Assembly (NCBI RefSeq): GCF_022965805.1
Contig: NW_027331238.1
Coordinates: 1-64,000 of the forward strand
DNA length: 64,000 bases
Direction: 5' to 3'
Source of the DNA: Primulina eburnea
Taxonomy: Eukaryota; Streptophyta; Magnoliopsida; Lamiales; Gesneriaceae
Positions 61,901 through 64,000 of the stretch are shown here, piece after piece (position 1 is the stretch's first letter; the number at the start of each line of letters is the position of its first letter). The notes beneath the pieces were generated by a model. The model had not been told where the DNA came from. It was given only the letters and a program-made list of their open reading frames with translations, and made no database searches. A program made the position numbers and the translations under genes.

Positions 61901-62886
61901 ATGTTGATGACATTCTACTCATTGGGAATGATGTAGGAATGTTGCAATCAACAAAGATATGGTTAGCAAGTAAATTCTCAATGCAGGACTTGGGTGAAGC
62001 ATCTTTTGTATTGGGAATACAGATCTATAGAGATAGATCAAGAAGATTGCTTGGTCTCACCCAGTCCACATACATTGATACCATCGTGAAGCGGTTCTCG
62101 ATGGATGAGTCCAAGAGAGGACATCTACCAATGTGTCATGGCGTGTCCCTATCCAAGTCTATGTCTCCCAAGACTGATGCAGAGATAGCGGCGATGACAC
62201 GAATTCCGTATGCTTCGGCTATTGGTAGTATCATGTATGGGATGATATCTACACGTCCTGACGTGGCATTTGCACTAAGTGTAGTGAGTAGATATCAATC
62301 CAACCCTGGTCTGCCACACTGGAAAGCTGTGAAAGACATCCTCAAGTATTTGAGAAGGACCAATAAGTTGTTTTTGGTCTATGGGGGTGGAGAACTAAAA
62401 TTGGAAGGCTATACCGACTCTAGCTTCCAAAGCGATGTTGATGACTCGAAGTCAACCTCCGGATTCATATTCATGCTCAATGGTGGTGCTGTCTCTTGGA
62501 AGAGTTCCAAGCAAGACAGTACTGCGGATTCCACCACTGAGGCAGAATACATTGCTGCATCGGCTGCAGCAAAGGAGGCTGTTTGGATTAGGAATTTCGT
62601 CCAAGAGTTGGGCGTCATTCCTAATGGAATTGCTCCTATCCCGGTGATGTGTGACAACACGGGAGCCATAGCTCAGGCGAAGGAGCCAAGGTCTCATCAG
62701 AAGTCCAAACACGTATTGAGAAAGTACCACATCCTCAGAGAGATCGTGGAAAGAGGAGATGTCGTGATTGACAAAGTCGGCTCCGCAGATAATGTTGCTG
62801 ATCCACTAACTAAGCCTTTACCAGGACCATCGTTCGAGAAGCATCGCGAATCAATGGGTCTAAAGTATATAGGTAGTTGGCTCTAG
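58954..62886 (+). CDS. Copia Gag-Pol polyprotein (Copia-B)
   Basis: This 1310-residue intact frame is collinear with Copia-A residue for residue in length. It has the same Gag start (MSSIRNPFSV), zinc knuckle (C259, C262, H267, C272), protease D302, integrase H442, H447, C473, C476 with triad D503, D566, E602, YVDD at 983-986, and RNase H D1155, E1196, D1234. Differences from Copia-A are scattered substitutions, for example KKPGHW for KKHGHW in the knuckle and FLEKEF for FFEKEF. The frame can be extended upstream to a TTG at 58948, but the ATG at 58954 is the natural start and matches Copia-A. With complete LTR signals in place it is potentially autonomous. Confidence 0.96.
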   Translation: MSSIRNPFSVILEKHILTGPNYITWLRNLKIVLNSEKIAYTLTEAPPAEAPIGCTPEELQTYKEWCDHDLKAKCYMQASMNDELQRRFEDAKNAADIHMHLKELFGEQTRPLRHATVKELITLRMRDGTSVHEHGLKLIGLVDKLVGMDLVLPSELTTDVLLLSLPSSFDPFVVNFNMNKLEPSLEELVNMLVTFESTIKKEKQVLYVGSSSGTKTGPHGKGKKRSFQRPKKSEPLKRQTPSPLVAAAPAKAEKTVDICHHCKKPGHWRRNCREYLAQKGSAKGMFYIEVNISINSTSWVLDTGCGSHLCNDLQVMGRSRRLREGETFLRMGNGARVAAKAIGDVYLILNNDFKLILRDVLYVPDLVKNIISISMLDIDGFSCLFCKGVCNIYKNECLVGTGELENNLYTLKLKDIPLNNVQAITTTNKRKQDTLNSAQLWHARLGHISLRRMNKLVGVGMFDMSDINALTTCESCLKGKMTKIPFKGHAERAKGLLDLIHTDVCGPLSITTKHGHAYFITFTDDHSRYGYVYLMKYKSEAFERFKEFRSEVEKQLGRSIKTLRSDRGGEYLSAEFQEYLRENGILSQWTPPATPQLNGVSERRNRTLMDMVRSMMGFTELPPSFWGYALETAALLLNNVHTKAVDKTPYEIWMGKPPKYSYLRIWGCPAYVKQTVGDKLDSRSILCYFVGYPRNSIGYYFYHPQETKVFVSRNATFLEKEFLLDRKGEMIELEEVRETPTVVEPTPNKLSKEIQAPRRTERVSRPPVRYGLLLEEGHDEPNLGCDPRTFKEALSDADSSKWLEAIESEMNSMHSNQVWNLVDPPEGTVPIGCKWIYKRKLGADGKVLTFKARLVAKGYTQRQGVDYEETFSPVAMFKSIRILLAIAAWFDYEIWQMDVKTAFLNGDIKEEIYMSQPEGFTSIGSEHMVCKLQRSIYGLKQASRSWNLRFDSTIKEFGFTKNPEEPCVYKKVSGSAVTFLVLYVDDILLIGNDVGMLQSTKIWLASKFSMQDLGEASFVLGIQIYRDRSRRLLGLTQSTYIDTIVKRFSMDESKRGHLPMCHGVSLSKSMSPKTDAEIAAMTRIPYASAIGSIMYGMISTRPDVAFALSVVSRYQSNPGLPHWKAVKDILKYLRRTNKLFLVYGGGELKLEGYTDSSFQSDVDDSKSTSGFIFMLNGGAVSWKSSKQDSTADSTTEAEYIAASAAAKEAVWIRNFVQELGVIPNGIAPIPVMCDNTGAIAQAKEPRSHQKSKHVLRKYHILREIVERGDVVIDKVGSADNVADPLTKPLPGPSFEKHRESMGLKYIGSWL

Positions 62887-62889
62887 TGC

Positions 62890-62899
62890 AAGTGGGAGA
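62890..62899 (+). other. Polypurine tract of Copia-B
   Basis: AAGTGGGAGA begins four bases after the stop codon and directly precedes the 3' LTR. Confidence 0.9.
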
Positions 62900-62900
62900 T

Positions 62901-64000
62901 TGTTAGAGTAGGTGCACGTCGAGCCAAGTGTTGGGCGACTGTTCACAATGAAACTCTTTGTATAAACGATCTTTATTTTAATAATATTTGATTTTATTTA
63001 TTTGGCGCATCTTTATCTTATACCCATGCTAGTTGCATAGATAAAGTCCTTGAATATACAAATAGTAGAAAGAATATGAGATGCTCATATGATGAGTATC
63101 ATGAAACTCATATTTGGAATACTGTATATTCTAAACGGTTCCTAGTCGATTCAGCCGCCATTAAGAAGGATATAGGCCGCTCGAGTTAGAGACTAGTATC
63201 TGCGATGTGAGTACCATGTTTCATTGGTAGGGGACATTGTGATGTCCGATCATGCAGATAGGTGCTCCTTGTAGAGTGCACTGAACAACCCTCCATAAAA
63301 GGACTTTCCAAGTGGTTCTCACTTATCGAGTGGAAAAGTCCTGGTTTATGGTTGTACAAAATTAGTCCTTATGACCCGGGACAACATTGAGACTCTATGT
63401 GCTAGCGTTTCACTTTGACTTGTTTACCGACTCTTATGGGGTCATTAGGTGGCAAGGTTGGGTGTTATGGCGAAACATATAGGAGTCGATGCATTGTAGT
63501 CGGGGATTCACCGCTTACCTACGGGTATGGATATCCTATGTGTTTTTCATGTATATGTGGGTTGAAATCTCTGATCAGAGTATGGTGGTAATTATGAAAG
63601 GGGTTTCATAGATTACACCATCGATGCAACCACAACATGACACATAGTATCGATTCATTGACAACTCTCGATAAACCAATAGTTGTCGAATCGGTCGGGA
63701 TATATGAGTTGAAGGGACCGTACTGTACGCTAACCATAATTGATTGGTTCTTGCAGGCACTATCATGTGATACCTAGGGAATCACGTAAGCGATGCTGCT
63801 AGACGTTTAATGTGATTGGTTGGGTACTATCAGACTTGAGTTCTGACGTTCTTGTTATCAAGGTGTTGATAAGTAAGAATGGAGCAATTAGGGTATGCTC
63901 GAATAAGGACATGTTTAGTCCGAATCACATTATGATGTGAACCCACGGCTAGTTGTATCAATGAACCATTGAGGGCCACACAAGTACTTGCTTTGTAAAT
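62901..64000 (+). repeat. 3' LTR of Copia-B, partial
   Basis: The first 1100 bp of the LTR, offset 7793 from the 5' LTR. The window ends inside it, so the right boundary and target duplication cannot be seen. Confidence 0.96.

Larger units (their letters stand above)
55108..64000 (+). mobile_element. Copia-B: intact Ty1/copia element, cut by window end
   Basis: This plus-strand element has a 2071-bp 5' LTR, primer site, a leader of about 1.77 kb, an intact 1310-aa polyprotein, polypurine tract and the first 1100 bp of the 3' LTR. I noticed one difference between the LTRs over that 1100 bp (GTACAGAATT near 55562, GTACAAAATT near 63355), so it is young. It is the same family as Copia-A, in opposite orientation. 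Confidence 0.95.

Overview
The window is a repeat-only stretch of a flowering-plant nuclear genome. I see no host gene, tRNA or rRNA gene. The plant assignment rests on Ty3/gypsy chromovirus and Ty1/copia elements with plant-type organisation, 1.6-2.1 kb LTRs and initiator-Met-tRNA primer sites. A eudicot is my guess; the species cannot be read from the sequence.

The background is a tandem satellite of about 364 bp (1-6008, 13785-32612, 40436-43692, 51558-52924, 55000-55107; about 80 monomers). Read on the minus strand, each monomer is the catalytic core of a Ty3/gypsy integrase, running from the first catalytic Asp to just past the catalytic Glu. The second catalytic Asp is not retained in any monomer I inspected; most have Gly. 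The array has higher-order structure: a five-monomer unit of about 1820 bp, a 513-bp unit made of one full monomer plus one 149-bp deleted monomer, and a dispersed 2-kb block duplication. No retroelement that could be the parent of the monomer is present in the window.

Four LTR-element insertion units interrupt the array. Gypsy-1 (6009-13784, plus strand) is a complete Tekay/Del-like chromovirus with an intact 1476-aa Gag-Pol, two differences between its LTRs and a CTATG target duplication. Gypsy-2 (32613-40435, plus strand) is a related element with a GTAAC target duplication, about six LTR differences and a one-base frameshift that separates the integrase tail and chromodomain from the rest of Pol. 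Copia-A (43693-51557, minus strand) has an intact 1310-aa polyprotein, but its 5' LTR is cut down to about 74 bp. Copia-B (55108 to beyond 64000, plus strand) belongs to the same family, is intact, and is cut by the window end. A solo LTR of this family (52925-54999) lies between them.

The right third can be read as a history. Copia-A inserted at a CTAGG site. A 9745-bp segment (41813-51557) was then tandemly duplicated, with the breakpoint inside the 5' LTR. The second copy collapsed to a solo LTR and lost one 513-bp satellite unit. Copia-B later inserted in the opposite orientation 108 bp away, creating an inverted repeat with arms of about 2.07 kb.

The elements work as self-contained replication units: LTR promoter, primer site, Gag-protease-RT-RNase H-integrase polyprotein and polypurine tract. 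Copia-B and Gypsy-1 look competent on sequence grounds. Gypsy-2 and Copia-A look disabled for different reasons.
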